Positions 1 to 7,299 of a stretch of 35,716 nucleotides of DNA are shown here, piece by piece. Each line of letters starts with the position of its first letter. The stretch's first letter is position 1. The position numbers were made by a program, and so were the translations under genes. Below the pieces are notes generated by a model. That model worked only from the letters and a program-made list of their open reading frames with translations. It was not told the origin of the DNA and searched no databases. The DNA is from JAHEJX01 sp041605955 (GTDB taxonomy: Bacteria; Actinomycetota; Acidimicrobiia; Spongiisociales; UBA5794). The stretch lies in NCBI GenBank assembly GCA_041605955.1, contig JBFIXI010000043.1, positions 1 through 35,716 on the forward strand. Direction: 5' to 3'.

Positions 1-1215
1 CCGTGATCGTGACACCATCCAAAGTCACGTTGCCGTCATTGGTCGCCACAAACTGATACGTCAACGTATCCCCCACCGACACATCCCCCGACCCATCCTC
101 ATCAGCATTCGACAACAACGACTTCACCAACACCACCAACGGGACGGGGCCTATGGGAACGCTCTCCGAGTCCATCGCGGTGAGCCGAGCCCCCGAGCCG
201 GCGGAGCCGCTGGCCGTGGCGGTGTTGTCGATGCCGCCGGCGTCGACATCGGCCTGCGTCACCGAATAGTTAGCGGTACACGTCATGGTCTCGGTAGGCG
301 CCAGCGACGAGCCTTGGGCGGGAGCACAGATGATGGGAGACAGACCTGGCATTGGATCGGTGACGGTGACATTGGTGAGGGTCATGTTGCCGTCATTGCT
401 CACGACGAACTGATACGTCAGCGTGTCGCCCACAGATACGTCCCCCGACCCGTCCTCGTCGGCATTCGTCAAGAGAGTCTTCGCCAGGCTGATCGCGGGG
501 AACTGGGGAACCGGCACGGACTCGGAATCGCTCGCAGCCAGCGGGTTGCCCCCGGGATCGGTCGCATCGACGGTTGCGGTGTTGTTGATGACCCCAGCAT
601 CGACATCGGCCTGCGTCACCGAATACGTGGCGGTGCACGTTATCGACTCGCCCGGGCCCAGGCTGGAGCCGGCAGCCGGCGCACACGACAAGGCGCTCAG
701 GCCCGGCAACGGATCACTGATGGCCACGTTGCTCAACGTCACCGTGCCGTCGTTGGTGGCCACGAACTGATAGGTCAACGTGTCGCCCAGCGACACGTCG
801 CCCGAAGCGTCCTCGTCGGCATTGGCGAGCAACGTCTTCACGAGGCCGATCGACGGGTCTTGCGCCACCGGAGTCGACAGCAAAGCTTCAGCGGTTGCAT
901 CGGGTCCGGTCGGCGGAGTACCTACGGCGCTAGCGGTGTTGTCTATCAGACCGTTGTCCACATCAGCCTGCGTCACCGAGTACGTGGCGGTGCACGTCAT
1001 CGATTCCGCAGGGGCCAGCGTCGAGCCTTGGGCAGGGGCGCATGTGATCGCCGACAGGCCCGGCAACGGATCGGAGACGGTTGCGTTGGTGAGGTCGACG
1101 GATCCGGTGTTGGTGGCGACGAACTCGAACGTCAAGGTGTCGTTGAGGGTTACGTCCCCCGACGCATCCTCGTCGGCGTTGGCTAGCAGCGTCTTGACCA
1201 GGCCGATCGATGCGG
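1..1215 (-). repeat. Tandem 357-bp coding repeats (119 aa units)
   Basis: The same codon in the calcium-like loop (plus-strand tcctc) recurs at 96, 453, 810 and 1167, exactly 357 bp apart each time. The copies are similar but not identical in DNA. They encode tandem Ig-like units of the DUF11/DUF7507 type, with conserved GDTLTYQFVATNDG and DPLPGLS segments. The unit nearest the window edge is incomplete, so the array probably continues outside. Confidence 0.9.
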
Positions 1216-2497
1216 GCAGCACCGCGATCGCAGCATTGTCCTGGTCGTCCTCAGCAGGGTCGCTGTTGCCGGGTACCGAGTCCGGGTCCATGAGGTTGGC
1301 TGCAGTGACTTCGGCGATATTGTCGAACGAGCCGGCGGCCGGAACGGTGGCGTCGATGTTGATCGTCGCGCTGCCGCCGTTGGCCAGCGTTCCGATCGTC
1401 CACACCCCGGTCCCCGGGTCATAGCTTCCGCCCGCGTCGTCTGACTCGTAGGTGAGTCCCGGAGGCAGCAGATCGGTGACGGCCACGCCCCCGGTGTCGT
1501 GTGGTCCCAGGTTGTCGACGGTGACGGTGAAGGTCACCGTCTCGTTCGACACAGGGGTGGGGTTGTTGACCGTCTTGGTGAGTTCGAGATCCGCCTCGGC
1601 GAAGAATGTGGTCAAACAGGCTATGGCCTCGTAATCACCGAGCGACCCGGGTCCGAGGTCCGCTATGTAGGTGGCGTTTCCCGTGTTCTTGTCGATCTCG
1701 TAGAACTCAGCTGGGTTGCCGTTGGAGCCGAGCAAGTTTCCGCTGGGGTCGACCGATAGACCCTCCATGTCATCGGCTCCGAAAGGCCCCACCTCGGTGG
1801 CGAAGCCGGTCACCGGGTCAATGGTCCGCAGTACGTTGCTACCGGAGGGTGAGTCGGAGGCGTAGATCACGCCGGTCGCAGGATCTATTGCGATGTCGTC
1901 TATGTGACTGATATTGGTCAGGGCCAGATAGTCGTCACCGCCAAATGCACCAGGGATGAGCGAACCCGTCGCTTTGTCGATCTTGATGAGAAAGTTGTTA
2001 GCGCTTAGGAAGGCCGACCCGTACAGCTCTCCAGTCAGGGCATCGACCGCCAGGCCGTCGACGTCCGTGAAATTGACATTCCCCAAAGGACCGCTCCCCG
2101 AGCCAAACGCCCCAATAGTGCTGTAGGCACCGGTCGTCGTGTCGATCGTGCCGAGCGTGCTTGCATTGGCGCCGTAGAGGACTCCGGTGTTGGGGTCGAG
2201 AGCGATCCCTTCCACCAAGCCCACCCCCAGCGGGCCAATGATCGTCTCGGTTTGCGTAACCCTGTCATAGCGAGTGAGGGTATTGCCCGCGTCGGCGACC
2301 ATGTAACAGAAGTCTTCGTGGGTGGCGCGGGCGACCGGATCTCCCGGAGCCCACGGCAAGGGGGCTGCCACCAGGGCGAATGCCGCTACCAAGACCACGA
2401 TCGAGGCCAGCAGGTGGTTTCCGGGATCGTGATACCACGCCCATCGCGGACGGGCGGACACGGGCAGCAAGTTGAACGGTTCATGCCCCAAGGGCAT
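1..2497 (-). CDS. Secreted beta-propeller / DUF11-like repeat protein, C-terminus outside window
   Basis: I found this reading frame by translating the minus strand directly; it stays open from ATG 2497 to the window edge (832 residues, no stop), with an in-frame TAG a short way upstream. Residues 29-45 are a hydrophobic signal-peptide core after an unusually long N-region. Residues ~55-300 contain repeated blades such as GIALDPNTGVLYGANAS and IAIDPATGVIYASDSPSGSN, a beta-propeller signature of the NHL/WD type. A DUF11-type domain starts near residue 303 (ADLELTKTVNNPTPVSN), followed by at least four repeats of exactly 119 residues (loops near 443, 562, 681 and 800), each ending in a CTATYSVTQADVD-like strand. 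Each repeat has a D-x-D-x-S-x-D-x-[ST]-x-x-D loop that fits an EF-hand calcium site. I infer an exported surface or matrix adhesin. The C-terminus, where a sorting signal or anchor would lie, is not visible. A GGGAG lies 12 nt before the ATG, which is rather far. Confidence 0.88.
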   Translation of the reverse strand, partial: MPLGHEPFNLLPVSARPRWAWYHDPGNHLLASIVVLVAAFALVAAPLPWAPGDPVARATHEDFCYMVADAGNTLTRYDRVTQTETIIGPLGVGLVEGIALDPNTGVLYGANASTLGTIDTTTGAYSTIGAFGSGSGPLGNVNFTDVDGLAVDALTGELYGSAFLSANNFLIKIDKATGSLIPGAFGGDDYLALTNISHIDDIAIDPATGVIYASDSPSGSNVLRTIDPVTGFATEVGPFGADDMEGLSVDPSGNLLGSNGNPAEFYEIDKNTGNATYIADLGPGSLGDYEAIACLTTFFAEADLELTKTVNNPTPVSNETVTFTVTVDNLGPHDTGGVAVTDLLPPGLTYESDDAGGSYDPGTGVWTIGTLANGGSATINIDATVPAAGSFDNIAEVTAANLMDPDSVPGNSDPAEDDQDNAAIAVLPASIGLVKTLLANADEDASGDVTLNDTLTFEFVATNTGSVDLTNATVSDPLPGLSAITCAPAQGSTLAPAESMTCTATYSVTQADVDNGLIDNTASAVGTPPTGPDATAEALLSTPVAQDPSIGLVKTLLANADEDASGDVSLGDTLTYQFVATNDGTVTLSNVAISDPLPGLSALSCAPAAGSSLGPGESITCTATYSVTQADVDAGVINNTATVDATDPGGNPLAASDSESVPVPQFPAISLAKTLLTNADEDGSGDVSVGDTLTYQFVVSNDGNMTLTNVTVTDPMPGLSPIICAPAQGSSLAPTETMTCTANYSVTQADVDAGGIDNTATASGSAGSGARLTAMDSESVPIGPVPLVVLVKSLLSNADEDGSGDVSVGDTLTYQFVATNDGNVTLDGVTIT

Positions 2498-2561
2498 CGG
2501 TTTCCAGCGCTCCCTGGCTTGCCTACGTACCTAGGCCGCGCACCCCGCCGCTATCAGCCCC

Positions 2562-3194
2562 CTAGGTGTCCGTACGCGGTTCCACGAACACTACCTGTGT
2601 GTATCCCAGCTCCAGGAGCAATCCCTCGATTACATTTCGCGCGTTCTTCTCGGCCTGTTCCAAGATTCCCGCTTGGATGGCCGTCTCCTGAAGCACCTGC
2701 TCAGCCACCTGGCGGGCATCCGATTCGAGCTGGGGATTGCCCTTAGTGAAGATCCCGGTGCTGCGGTCGATCACCTGGGTCTGCTCGTTGTCGAGTGCCA
2801 CGTAGGTGATCTGGGCGGGTGGCATCTCGACGGTAACGGTTCCCGAGTCGTTGTCGACTTGGAAGCTGCCCGTGTAGAACCGATCGAAATCGATGCCGGC
2901 GCCGATGTGGGCAACCACGAACATGAACACCCGGTCGCCGCGCGCCCAGTTGAGCCACCCAAAATCCGTGCCCTTCTCGATCGTGGTCGTCTGAACCATC
3001 TCCACGGTGGTGAGCTCGGCGACGTTGCGCACCTGCTCCACCACCGACACGCCGATGTCGACGTACTCCTCACCTCCGCCGAAGAGACTGAAGCCGCTGA
3101 ACGCGCTTCCGATGAAGAATGCGCCCAAGATCAGCACGGCACCGATCACGATGGCTCCGACCCGGCTCGACATCGAGCTATCTGCCAATTGCAC
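2562..3194 (-). CDS. DUF4230 domain membrane-anchored protein
   Basis: A 210-residue protein with one N-terminal membrane segment (VGAIVIGAVLILGAFFIGSA, about residues 12-31) followed by a DUF4230 domain. The family pattern is visible in RVFMFVVAHIGAGIDFDRFY, in VEMPPAQITYVALDNEQTQV, and in a C-terminal amphipathic helix (AEQVLQETAIQAGILEQAEK) with a final hydrophobic strand (GYTQVVFVEP). The family has no established function; members are anchored in the membrane with the domain outside or periplasm-facing. The start is uncertain: GTG 3194 gives the longest frame, TTG 3188 has GAGAGG 5 nt upstream, and ATG 3173 is also in frame. It lies 64 bp upstream of the repeat-protein gene on the same strand, so co-transcription is possible. 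A large inverted repeat (3224-3261) lies just upstream. Confidence 0.8.
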   Translation of the reverse strand: MQLADSSMSSRVGAIVIGAVLILGAFFIGSAFSGFSLFGGGEEYVDIGVSVVEQVRNVAELTTVEMVQTTTIEKGTDFGWLNWARGDRVFMFVVAHIGAGIDFDRFYTGSFQVDNDSGTVTVEMPPAQITYVALDNEQTQVIDRSTGIFTKGNPQLESDARQVAEQVLQETAIQAGILEQAEKNARNVIEGLLLELGYTQVVFVEPRTDT

Positions 3195-3223
3195 CTCTCG
3201 AGACGATCAATGTCGCGAACGAC

Positions 3224-3261
3224 GGTTGTCCTGCGGACCCATTCTGGCCCGCAGGACAACC
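3224..3261. repeat. 13-bp perfect inverted repeat, stem-loop
   Basis: The arms GGTTGTCCTGCGG (3224-3236) and CCGCAGGACAACC (3249-3261) are perfectly complementary and flank a 12-nt spacer. The structure lies about 30 bp upstream of the DUF4230 start. There is no T-run on either side and no gene converges on it from the plus strand, so a simple terminator is unlikely. It could be an operator with two half-sites, or a 5' leader hairpin. Confidence 0.7.
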
Positions 3262-3476
3262 AATGCCTACCTGCTTCAGCCCCTACGCCTGTGTGCCTAG
3301 GACACGGAGTCGGTCAGCGGAGTTCTCGGCTGGGGCCCGTAGTCGGTCACAGGTAGTGGGTTATCGGGTGGTCATCCCTACCTAACGCCACCTACTTTGG
3401 ATTCGATGTGCTCAACCGCGCTCGAGTGGAGCTGGAGATTGCCCTGACTGCTCTTTACACGCCTTGCCAACTATGA

Positions 3477-3560
3477 TACCTTTGTTCGCAAGGTAGCCGG
3501 GATAGCCTGACACTTGGATTCACAAGTAGCCTGCATCGCAGGATACTTGAGGTGACCAAG
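3477..3560. promoter_or_regulatory. Candidate PadR operator cluster
   Basis: Three inverted repeats and one near-repeat lie just upstream of padR: TACCTT-N7-AAGGTA (3477-3495), ACTTG-N6-CAAGT (3512-3527), CCTGC-ATC-GCAGG (3530-3542), and ACTTG-N7-CAAG (3545-3560). PadR regulators commonly bind inverted repeats in their own promoters. The assignment is by position and symmetry only. Confidence 0.4.
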
Positions 3561-3615
3561 GCGCTCAGCTACTCGATCAATAGCGGTGACACCACCCGAG
3601 AGGGGATCTACGCCA

Positions 3616-3957
3616 GTGGAACACAGCTCCCAGCTGCTCAAAGGTGTCTTGGACATGGTGCTGCTCGCGCTGATCGCAGAGGAGCCGAGCTACGGATACG
3701 AGATGGTCGACAAGCTGCAAAGCAAAGGCCTCGAGCTGGTGAGCGAGGGAAGCATCTATCCCCTGCTCAGCCGCCTGCAGAAGAAGGGCTACATCGCCGG
3801 TTACTTCGTCGAATCCGCCAGCGGCCCGCCCCGCAAGTACTACCGCATCGAGAAGTCAGGCCAGCAACAGCTCGCCGATTGGAGCGAGGAATGGAACCGG
3901 CTGTCGGCCGGGGTTGGAGAGGTGCTTAATGGCAGCAACGGAGAAATCCATGCCTGA
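3616..3957 (+). CDS. PadR-family transcriptional regulator
   Basis: About 113 residues, the usual length of short PadR proteins. The winged-helix pattern is clear: LLKGVLDMVLLALIAEEPSY, GYEMVDKLQ, then LVSEGSIYPLLSRLQKKGYI and GPPRKYYRIEKSGQQQLADW, which form the wing and following helix. I chose GTG 3616 because GAGAGGGG lies about 10 nt upstream and the protein then starts close to the conserved helix 1; GTG 3586 would add ten residues. The 3' end overlaps the next gene if that gene starts at ATG 3950 (ATGCCTGA overlap), which indicates translational coupling. In known PadR modules the regulator is followed by a membrane protein carrying a HAAS domain that it controls; the next gene fits this. 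Confidence 0.9.
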   Translation: MEHSSQLLKGVLDMVLLALIAEEPSYGYEMVDKLQSKGLELVSEGSIYPLLSRLQKKGYIAGYFVESASGPPRKYYRIEKSGQQQLADWSEEWNRLSAGVGEVLNGSNGEIHA

Positions 3958-4729
3958 ACAGATGAGCATCGCTGAGGTGGTCGACCGCTGCCAAGCGTAC
4001 TGGTCTGTCACCCACGTGCCTAGCAGGGCCGTCAAGGAGATGAAGGTCGAGCTGATCTCGCATCTCGAAGAGGCCGCCCGGGCCGGCAAGACACCGGAGG
4101 CGGTGATCGGAACCAACCTCGAGGAGTTCGCCGAGGAGTGGGCTCGCAGTTATCGGCGGCCGATGGTCATCTCCGGCGCCGGGTCGAAGAAGCGTCGGGT
4201 CAGGCGTACCACGCAGATGATGTGGTCGGTCGTGGCCATCCTGACGCTGACAGCGGGAGTTTTGATTTTCGCACCAAAGGAGAACGAAGTGGACAACGAG
4301 ATCTTGCAGTGGACCTTCCTCATCGGAGCCCTGGTGCTCTTCGTCGGGGAGATCCTTACCGCCGGTTTCTTCCTGCTGCCGTTCGCCATTGGCGCCGCCA
4401 TCGCAGCCGTGATGTCGTTCCTCGGGGTACCCCCCACCGTCACCCTGATCTCCTTCCTGGTCATCAGCGTTATCGCCCTGGTCGCCCTGCAGCGCTACAC
4501 CGACACCGATGAGGACCAGCCTCCGGTCGGCGCCAACCGTTACGCCGACAAGATGGGAACGGTGCTGGTCCCGGTGTCGCGCGCCAAAGGAACCGGCCGA
4601 GTCCGTGTCGAAACGGAGAACTGGCGAGCCTCGACCGACCTACCCGAGGAGATTCCCGAGGGCACCGAGGTCAAGATCGTCGAAGTGCGGGGCACCCGAC
4701 TCATCGTCGCCCCGATCGACGAGGCGTAA
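3950..4729 (+). CDS. Fused HAAS-like (PadR partner) and NfeD membrane protein
   Basis: About 259 residues. Residues ~5-70 are helical and resemble HAAS/DUF1700-type domains that accompany PadR regulators (VPSRAVKEMKVELISHLEEA, then a Pro-Glu-Ala turn and EEFAEEW). A basic stretch (SKKRRVRRTT) precedes a first membrane segment at ~90-108. The rest is a standard NfeD: three membrane segments (~120-183, including GEILTAGFFLLPFAIGAAIA) and a C-terminal OB-fold domain (~198-255) beginning near MGTVLVPVSRAKGTGRV. NfeD proteins partner with SPFH proteins in membrane microdomains, and the SPFH gene follows. ATG 3950 has CGGAGA six nt upstream; ATG 3929 is an alternative. A GTG at 4289 with AAAGGAG six nt upstream could produce the NfeD part alone. 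The domain calls are firm for NfeD and moderate for HAAS. Confidence 0.83.
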   Translation: MPEQMSIAEVVDRCQAYWSVTHVPSRAVKEMKVELISHLEEAARAGKTPEAVIGTNLEEFAEEWARSYRRPMVISGAGSKKRRVRRTTQMMWSVVAILTLTAGVLIFAPKENEVDNEILQWTFLIGALVLFVGEILTAGFFLLPFAIGAAIAAVMSFLGVPPTVTLISFLVISVIALVALQRYTDTDEDQPPVGANRYADKMGTVLVPVSRAKGTGRVRVETENWRASTDLPEEIPEGTEVKIVEVRGTRLIVAPIDEA

Positions 4730-4774
4730 ATCAGAGTTCAAACAGATCGAAGATAGGAAAGGGAAAGGAAACAC

Positions 4775-5725
4775 ATGGGTGCATTTGTAGGTGCATTCGG
4801 CGTGATCCTCGTACTCCTGTTCGTGGTTGCCGCCACCGGCTTCAAGCTGGTCAAGCAGTTCGAGCTTGGACTCATCGAGCGATTCGGCCGCTACGAAAAG
4901 ACGGTCGGACCCGGCTTGCGCTGGGTGATGCCGTTCATCAAGGCGCTGCGTCGGGTCGACATGCGTGAGCAGGTCGTCGACGTTCCGCCACAGGAGGTCA
5001 TCACCAAGGACAACGTCGTCGTGACCGTGGACGCCGTCGTGTACTACCAAGCCACCGACCCGGTGAAGCTGAAGTACAACGTGGCCAACTTCATCGTCGC
5101 CGCTACGAAGCTGGCACAGACCAACCTTCGTAACGTCGTCGGTGACATGGACCTGGACGACGCACTGACGTCCCGTGACACGATCAACGCCCAGCTCCGT
5201 GAGATCCTCGACGAGGCGACCGATGTTTGGGGCACCAGGGTCGTCCGTGTCGAGATCCAGCGCATCGATCCGCCGGCAGACGTCACAGACGCCATGCATC
5301 GGCAGATGAAGGCCGAGCGTGACCGGCGTGCTCTGGTCACCGAGGCCGAGGGTGACAAGCGCTCGCAGATCCTCAAGGCGGAGGGTGTCAAGCAAGCCCG
5401 GATCCTCGAGGCTGAGGGGCAGGCCGAGGCCATCAAGCAGGTTGCCGAGGCCGAGAAGTTCCAGAAGCTCACCGTGGCCGAGGGTGAAGGGCAAGCCATC
5501 GAGCGAGTCTTCGGTGCTATCCACACCGGCGACCCGACTCCGGACCTGATCGCCATTCAGTATCTGAAGGCCCTGGAGGGAATCTCCGACGGTCAAGCGA
5601 CGAAGATCTTCCTCCCGATGGAGATGTCCGGGATTCTCGGATCCGTCGGCGCCATCGGCGAGATCTTCAGCTCCACCAACGGCGGCAGTCGCCAACGCCA
5701 GGAAGAGTCGGGCGACCGCTTCTAG
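4775..5725 (+). CDS. SPFH/Band 7 (stomatin-like, QmcA-type) protein
   Basis: A 316-residue protein of typical slipin/QmcA length. Residues ~6-24 form the membrane anchor. The Band 7 domain spans ~25-190 and includes FELGLIERFGRYEKTVGPGL, VDVPPQEVITKDNVVVTVDA and LRNVVGDMDLDDALTSRDTI. A coiled-coil follows with repeated Ala-Glu-Gly blocks (TEAEGDKRSQILKAEG), ending near residue 255, then a short C-terminal tail. These proteins form oligomeric scaffolds in membrane microdomains, often with an NfeD partner, which is the gene immediately upstream. An A/G-rich ribosome site (GGAAAGGGAAAGGAAA) precedes the ATG. It probably ends the padR operon, since a strong hairpin follows the stop. Confidence 0.95.
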   Translation: MGAFVGAFGVILVLLFVVAATGFKLVKQFELGLIERFGRYEKTVGPGLRWVMPFIKALRRVDMREQVVDVPPQEVITKDNVVVTVDAVVYYQATDPVKLKYNVANFIVAATKLAQTNLRNVVGDMDLDDALTSRDTINAQLREILDEATDVWGTRVVRVEIQRIDPPADVTDAMHRQMKAERDRRALVTEAEGDKRSQILKAEGVKQARILEAEGQAEAIKQVAEAEKFQKLTVAEGEGQAIERVFGAIHTGDPTPDLIAIQYLKALEGISDGQATKIFLPMEMSGILGSVGAIGEIFSSTNGGSRQRQEESGDRF

Positions 5726-6069
5726 ATCGACCCCGACATGCGAAGCGACCAGGGGCCGCCCTCCGGGGCGGCCCCTGGTGTTGGGTGGCCAGCTGGTGTT
5801 GGGTGGCCAGCGGCCGTCAACGTAACTGTTCTGGAGAGGCCCGACTGGGGGTCGGTTCGGGGGCCGGGGAGAGTCTCGCCGGCTCCGGCGACGTTCATGC
5901 CTTCAGCGCCGGGACCGGCGGGTCGGGCGCCGGGAGGATACGGCTTGGATGTGGGGCCGGTGGCCGGATCAGAAGATTGGGGCCGCAGCTGCACCCGGCT
6001 CCGCCAGACGAAGTAGGCGACGAGAGTGACGACAACCACCGCTGCCAGGATGGCGAGAACGGTCTCCAT
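5722..6069 (-). CDS. Small single-membrane-span protein with Pro/Gly-rich tail
   Basis: A 115-residue frame with an N-terminal hydrophobic helix (residues 4-22, VLAILAAVVVVTLVAYFVW), a short basic patch (RSR), and a long tail rich in Pro, Gly, Ala and Thr. Codon third positions are strongly GC-biased, as in real genes here. No family is recognised. Its last residues are encoded across the terminator-like hairpin and its stop overlaps the end of the SPFH gene by four bases, which weakens confidence in the C-terminus. The tail includes a duplicated AGHPTP produced by an 18-bp tandem repeat. It is divergent from the following plus-strand gene, with 76 bp between them. Confidence 0.5.
   Translation of the reverse strand: METVLAILAAVVVVTLVAYFVWRSRVQLRPQSSDPATGPTSKPYPPGARPAGPGAEGMNVAGAGETLPGPRTDPQSGLSRTVTLTAAGHPTPAGHPTPGAAPEGGPWSLRMSGSI
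5749..5778 (+). terminator. Terminator-like hairpin after the SPFH gene
   Basis: A perfect 12-bp stem, CCAGGGGCCGCC (5749-5760) and GGCGGCCCCTGG (5767-5778), with a 6-nt loop, lies 23 bp past the SPFH stop. There is no U-tract, which is common for terminators in high-GC actinobacteria. Confidence 0.7.
5775..5810. repeat. 18-bp perfect tandem duplication
   Basis: The unit CTGGTGTTGGGTGGCCAG occurs twice in immediate succession. The first copy shares four bases with the right arm of the hairpin at 5749-5778. In the minus-strand small membrane protein it encodes the duplicated AGHPTP motif. Confidence 0.85.
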
Positions 6070-6145
6070 GCGCTCTACCAGGCATGCCCTTTCGGTTGCC
6101 GGACACTGTCCGCAGCTGGTAGCGCCGAGCTGGCAGACTGCGCTC

Positions 6146-6667
6146 ATGGCGCTCTCCGAGCACTTCGCGGCCATCGACCTCCCGGACGACGTTGATGCGC
6201 TGACTCGGCAGCTCCTCGACGAGCTCGAGGCGCTGCTCGACGCCATCGCACCCACCCAGCTCGACGCGGGGCGCTCCACGATCGAGCCCGGGGTCGGAGG
6301 CATCTCGATCGAGCTGCGGCACCGCGACAAACCGGAGCTGACCGTCGGCATCGAAGCCTTCGGCGAGGAGGTCGTGGTCAACTACGGCGAGGAGCACGAG
6401 CACTTCGACGTCGAGCACGAGTTCATGGACTTCGCCGTCGGCCCGTTGGCCACCGACCGCATGGTCCCGCGGGTGACCGCCTTCCTCGAGGCGCTGCTGA
6501 CCGGTCGCATCGAGCTGCACGTCACCCACCATATGTTCTACGTCAAGACTCTCAGCTACTGGATCAACGACGCCGGCGAGCGGGAGCGCTTCCTCAGCGG
6601 CGGCACCGTGATCCCCACTTTCAAGTGGTCCAGGGAGCCCATAGTCCGCACGTTCGACTTCAGATGA
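6146..6667 (+). CDS. Hypothetical acidic protein, 173 aa
   Basis: I do not recognise the family. The sequence is acidic, soluble and without a signal peptide or membrane span. It begins with a helical segment (ADDVDALTRQLL-like, LLDELEALLDAI) and continues with alternating strands (ISIELRHRDKPELTVGIEAF, EEVVVNYGEEHEHFDVEHEF) and a His-rich segment (IELHVTHHMFYVK). An alpha/beta fold is likely. GC-rich third positions support it as a real gene. ATG 6146 is chosen because the frame upstream (from 6026) lies over the neighbouring divergent start and looks non-coding; no clear ribosome site is visible. Confidence 0.7.
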   Translation: MALSEHFAAIDLPDDVDALTRQLLDELEALLDAIAPTQLDAGRSTIEPGVGGISIELRHRDKPELTVGIEAFGEEVVVNYGEEHEHFDVEHEFMDFAVGPLATDRMVPRVTAFLEALLTGRIELHVTHHMFYVKTLSYWINDAGERERFLSGGTVIPTFKWSREPIVRTFDFR

Positions 6668-6718
6668 CGGACCATTGGCGCGGCTCTGTGACGGCGACTC
6701 ACGCCGGCGCAACCCGCC

Positions 6719-7153
6719 CTAGACGACGCAGAACTCGTTGCCCTCGGGATCCTGCATCACGGTCCACACCGATCCGAACTCGGAGTGAGACTCCCCCACC
6801 GTGCCGCCCAGCTCGACCAATCTCACCACCTTCGCCTCGATAGCCTCGAGCCGCTCCAGCTTGGGAGCATTGCGCTCGGCACCGCTGGGCACATCGATAT
6901 GGACCCGGTTCTTCGCCGACTTCCCCTCGGGAACCTTCTGGAACAGGATGCGGTTGCCCACCGGGCCCTTGGGGACGATCGCCACCAGCTTGTCCCGATC
7001 CTCCTCCGGGACCCCCATCTTGTCGGCCCACTCTTCCCAGGTGTCGAACCCCTCCGGAGGCAGCTGCAGCTCGTAGTGCAGGGCTTCGGCCCAGAAAGCA
7101 GCCAGCTGCTGCGGATCGACGGCGTCGAATACGACCTGAAAGAGCTCGTGCAT
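6719..7153 (-). CDS. VOC / glyoxalase-like family protein
   Basis: A 144-residue single-unit VOC protein. It starts with the typical betaalpha element (LFQVVFDAVDPQQLAAFWAE) and ends with SVWTVMQDPEGNEFCVV, the strand that in glyoxalases carries a metal-binding Glu. A second pair-forming segment is RVHIDVPSGAERN. VOC proteins include metal-dependent lyases, dioxygenases and drug-binding proteins; the sequence does not reveal the substrate. The start is supported by GAGGGA six nt upstream of the ATG. It lies downstream of the ArsR-SRPBCC gene on the same strand, but a hairpin separates the two. Confidence 0.85.
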   Translation of the reverse strand: MHELFQVVFDAVDPQQLAAFWAEALHYELQLPPEGFDTWEEWADKMGVPEEDRDKLVAIVPKGPVGNRILFQKVPEGKSAKNRVHIDVPSGAERNAPKLERLEAIEAKVVRLVELGGTVGESHSEFGSVWTVMQDPEGNEFCVV

Positions 7154-7257
7154 GTGCGTTCCCTCTACGCGTTGCTACGGCGATTGTGGTCGCCCACGAC
7201 GATGCAGACAAACGCTTCTACTCGGTCGTACTCCGCACTACGTTCTGCCAGCTTTGG

Positions 7258-7285
7258 TGGCGAGGCGCCGGAGGGCGCCCCGCCA
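7258..7285 (-). terminator. Terminator-like hairpin after the ArsR-SRPBCC gene
   Basis: The arms TGGCGAGGCGCC (7258-7269) and GGCGCCCCGCCA (7274-7285) pair over 12 positions with one mismatch around a 4-nt loop, 14 bp past the stop codon. There is no T-run. Confidence 0.55.
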
Positions 7286-7299
7286 GCGTGGCTGTTGTA

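Larger units (their letters stand above)
3195..3615. other. 420-bp divergent intergenic region
   Basis: No convincing coding frame lies between the divergent DUF4230 and padR genes; short frames here lack family resemblance and ribosome sites. The region is less GC-rich than its neighbours. It holds a 13-bp perfect inverted repeat near the DUF4230 side and several shorter inverted repeats near the padR side, both listed separately, so it looks regulatory. Confidence 0.6.

Noticed and set aside
780..1190. A possible frameshift between repeats 1 and 2 of the surface protein.
   Set aside because: A careful recount of the lines gave exactly 357 bp between the equivalent codons, so the frame is continuous.
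1..1215. Repeat array considered as CRISPR.
   Set aside because: Units are 357 bp, coding and imperfect, with no short repeat/unique spacer pattern and no cas gene.
314..1424. Two long plus-strand open frames (290 and 214 residues) near the left end.
   Set aside because: They are mirror frames of the repeat protein on the minus strand, repeat with its 357-bp period, and have no ribosome site or family resemblance.
4640..5695. A 351-residue minus-strand frame over the SPFH gene.
   Set aside because: The plus-strand SPFH protein has clear family motifs over the same bases; the minus frame is rich in Leu, Asp and Val in a pattern typical of shadows.
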